DNA of 64,000 nt from Bradyrhizobium sp. U87765 SZCCT0048 (lineage in GTDB: Bacteria > Pseudomonadota > Alphaproteobacteria > Rhizobiales > Xanthobacteraceae): the NCBI RefSeq assembly GCF_018131225.1, contig NZ_JAFCMM010000002.1:186001-250000 (forward strand), in the 5' to 3' direction. This document shows, piece by piece, positions 63,354 to 64,000 of the stretch. Below the pieces are notes generated by a model that saw nothing but the letters and a program-made list of their open reading frames with translations, was not told where the DNA came from and did not search any database. The translations under genes were made by a program, and so were the position numbers. The stretch's first letter is position 1. The number at the start of each line of letters is the position of its first letter.

Positions 63354-64000
63354 TCAGTGCTCCTTCGCGGGCGCGGCCAGCAGGCCAAGCGCTTCGCTGG
63401 CGCGGCGCTCGGCCGCGGTGAATTCAGGCGTGAAGCGGCTTGCCTGGCTGCGCGGCCCCGGGAGACGAATCTCGAACTCGGTGCTGACCCGCGCCGGCCG
63501 GCGCGTGAACACCACGACCTTGTCGGACAGGTAGATCGCCTCGGCGATCGAGTGGGTGACGAACAGCACCGAAGCGCCGGTCTCGGCCTTCACCTTGAGC
63601 AACAGGTCGTTCATGTCGAGACGGGTGAATTCGTCGAGCGCGCCAAACGGCTCGTCCATCAGCAGCAGCTTGGGCTTGTGGATCAGCGCGCGGCACAGTG
63701 ACACACGCTGCTGCATGCCGCCCGACAGTTCGTGCGGCCGCGACTGCGCGAACGCCTTGAGGCCCGTCAATTCCAGCAAATGCTCGGCGCGCGCCTTGGC
63801 CGCGGCGTCGCGGCGGCCGAGGATTTCCATCGGAAACAGCACGTTCTCGATCACCGAGCGCCACGGCATCAGGCTCGGCTGCTGGAACACGAAACCATAG
63901 TCGGAATAGGGACCCTCGACCTCGCGGCCGCCGACCTTCACCGAGCCCGCGGTCTTCGGCACAAGGCCGGCGACGATGGTGAGCAGCGTTGTCTTGCCGC
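63354..64000 (-). CDS. ABC transporter ATP-binding protein (NitT/TauT), 5' end outside window
   Basis: The 3' two-thirds of an SsuB/TauB-like ATPase. The frame stays open to the window end, where a truncated Walker A reads GKTTLLTIVAGL. Signature LSGGMQQRVSLCRALI, Walker B LLLMDEPFGALD, H-loop FVTHSIAEAIYLSD, and Q-loop GFVFQQPSLMPW are visible. Works with the permease encoded 2 bases downstream. Confidence 0.92.
   Translation of the reverse strand, partial: GKTTLLTIVAGLVPKTAGSVKVGGREVEGPYSDYGFVFQQPSLMPWRSVIENVLFPMEILGRRDAAAKARAEHLLELTGLKAFAQSRPHELSGGMQQRVSLCRALIHKPKLLLMDEPFGALDEFTRLDMNDLLLKVKAETGASVLFVTHSIAEAIYLSDKVVVFTRRPARVSTEFEIRLPGPRSQASRFTPEFTAAERRASEALGLLAAPAKEH

Overview
The window is GC-rich, densely coded DNA from an alphaproteobacterium. 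It most resembles the Bradyrhizobium / Rhodopseudomonas / Afipia group. The reasons are the accessory metabolism (branched-chain-type and oligopeptide-type ABC systems, protocatechuate dioxygenase, homoprotocatechuate dioxygenase, tricarballylate-type flavoprotein, an aliphatic amide locus) and several families of hairpin-forming intergenic repeats of the kind common in these genomes. This placement is inference; the window has no rRNA or other marker gene. I found no tRNA, rRNA, CRISPR array, transposase or phage gene.

Layout. 1-6.7 kb: cell-envelope genes, namely two L,D-transpeptidases, a PCMT-like methyltransferase, a small glycine-zipper exported protein, and an MBOAT O-acyltransferase with an SGNH-like partner. 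6.8-9.2 kb: tex, closed by a clear intrinsic terminator. 9.5-17.9 kb: a minus-strand catabolic operon (SCP2-like protein, alpha/beta hydrolase, solitary substrate-binding protein, aldehyde dehydrogenase, HIBADH-family dehydrogenase, IclR regulator, TcuA, TcuB) joined largely by 4-base stop/start overlaps. 18-20.9 kb: an Rrf2 regulator with an NAD-dependent epimerase-like protein, then a type II NADH dehydrogenase. 21.3-32.8 kb: a minus-strand operon for uptake and CoA activation of an organic acid (family 5 binding protein, two permeases, two ATPases, acyl-CoA ligase, single-chain biotin-dependent acyl-CoA carboxylase) with a divergent GntR regulator.

32.8-46.5 kb: a long amide-utilisation locus read on the minus strand: amiC, amiR, an attenuator-like leader, a Tat-exported binding protein, urtBCDE-type transporter, aliphatic amidase amiE, NCS1 permease, MetX-like hydrolase, MoxR-type ATPase and a VWA protein. 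The cytosolic sensor AmiC and the exported binding protein are visible paralogues. An ANTAR regulator gene is followed directly by two 6-base-loop hairpins and a strong terminator placed just ahead of the transporter, so transcription attenuation by AmiR is the most likely control. This is the most interesting locus here.

46.9-64 kb: glucokinase, an RMD1/YagE-family membrane protein, a TPR protein, pcaHG with a LysR regulator, a MarR regulator divergent from a VOC protein and hpaD, the C4-dicarboxylate transporter dctA, a fluoroacetate-dehalogenase-like hydrolase, a MHYT-PAS-GGDEF-EAL protein, a chemoreceptor with a small overlapping upstream gene, and the permease and truncated ATPase of a NitT/TauT-type transporter that runs off the window.
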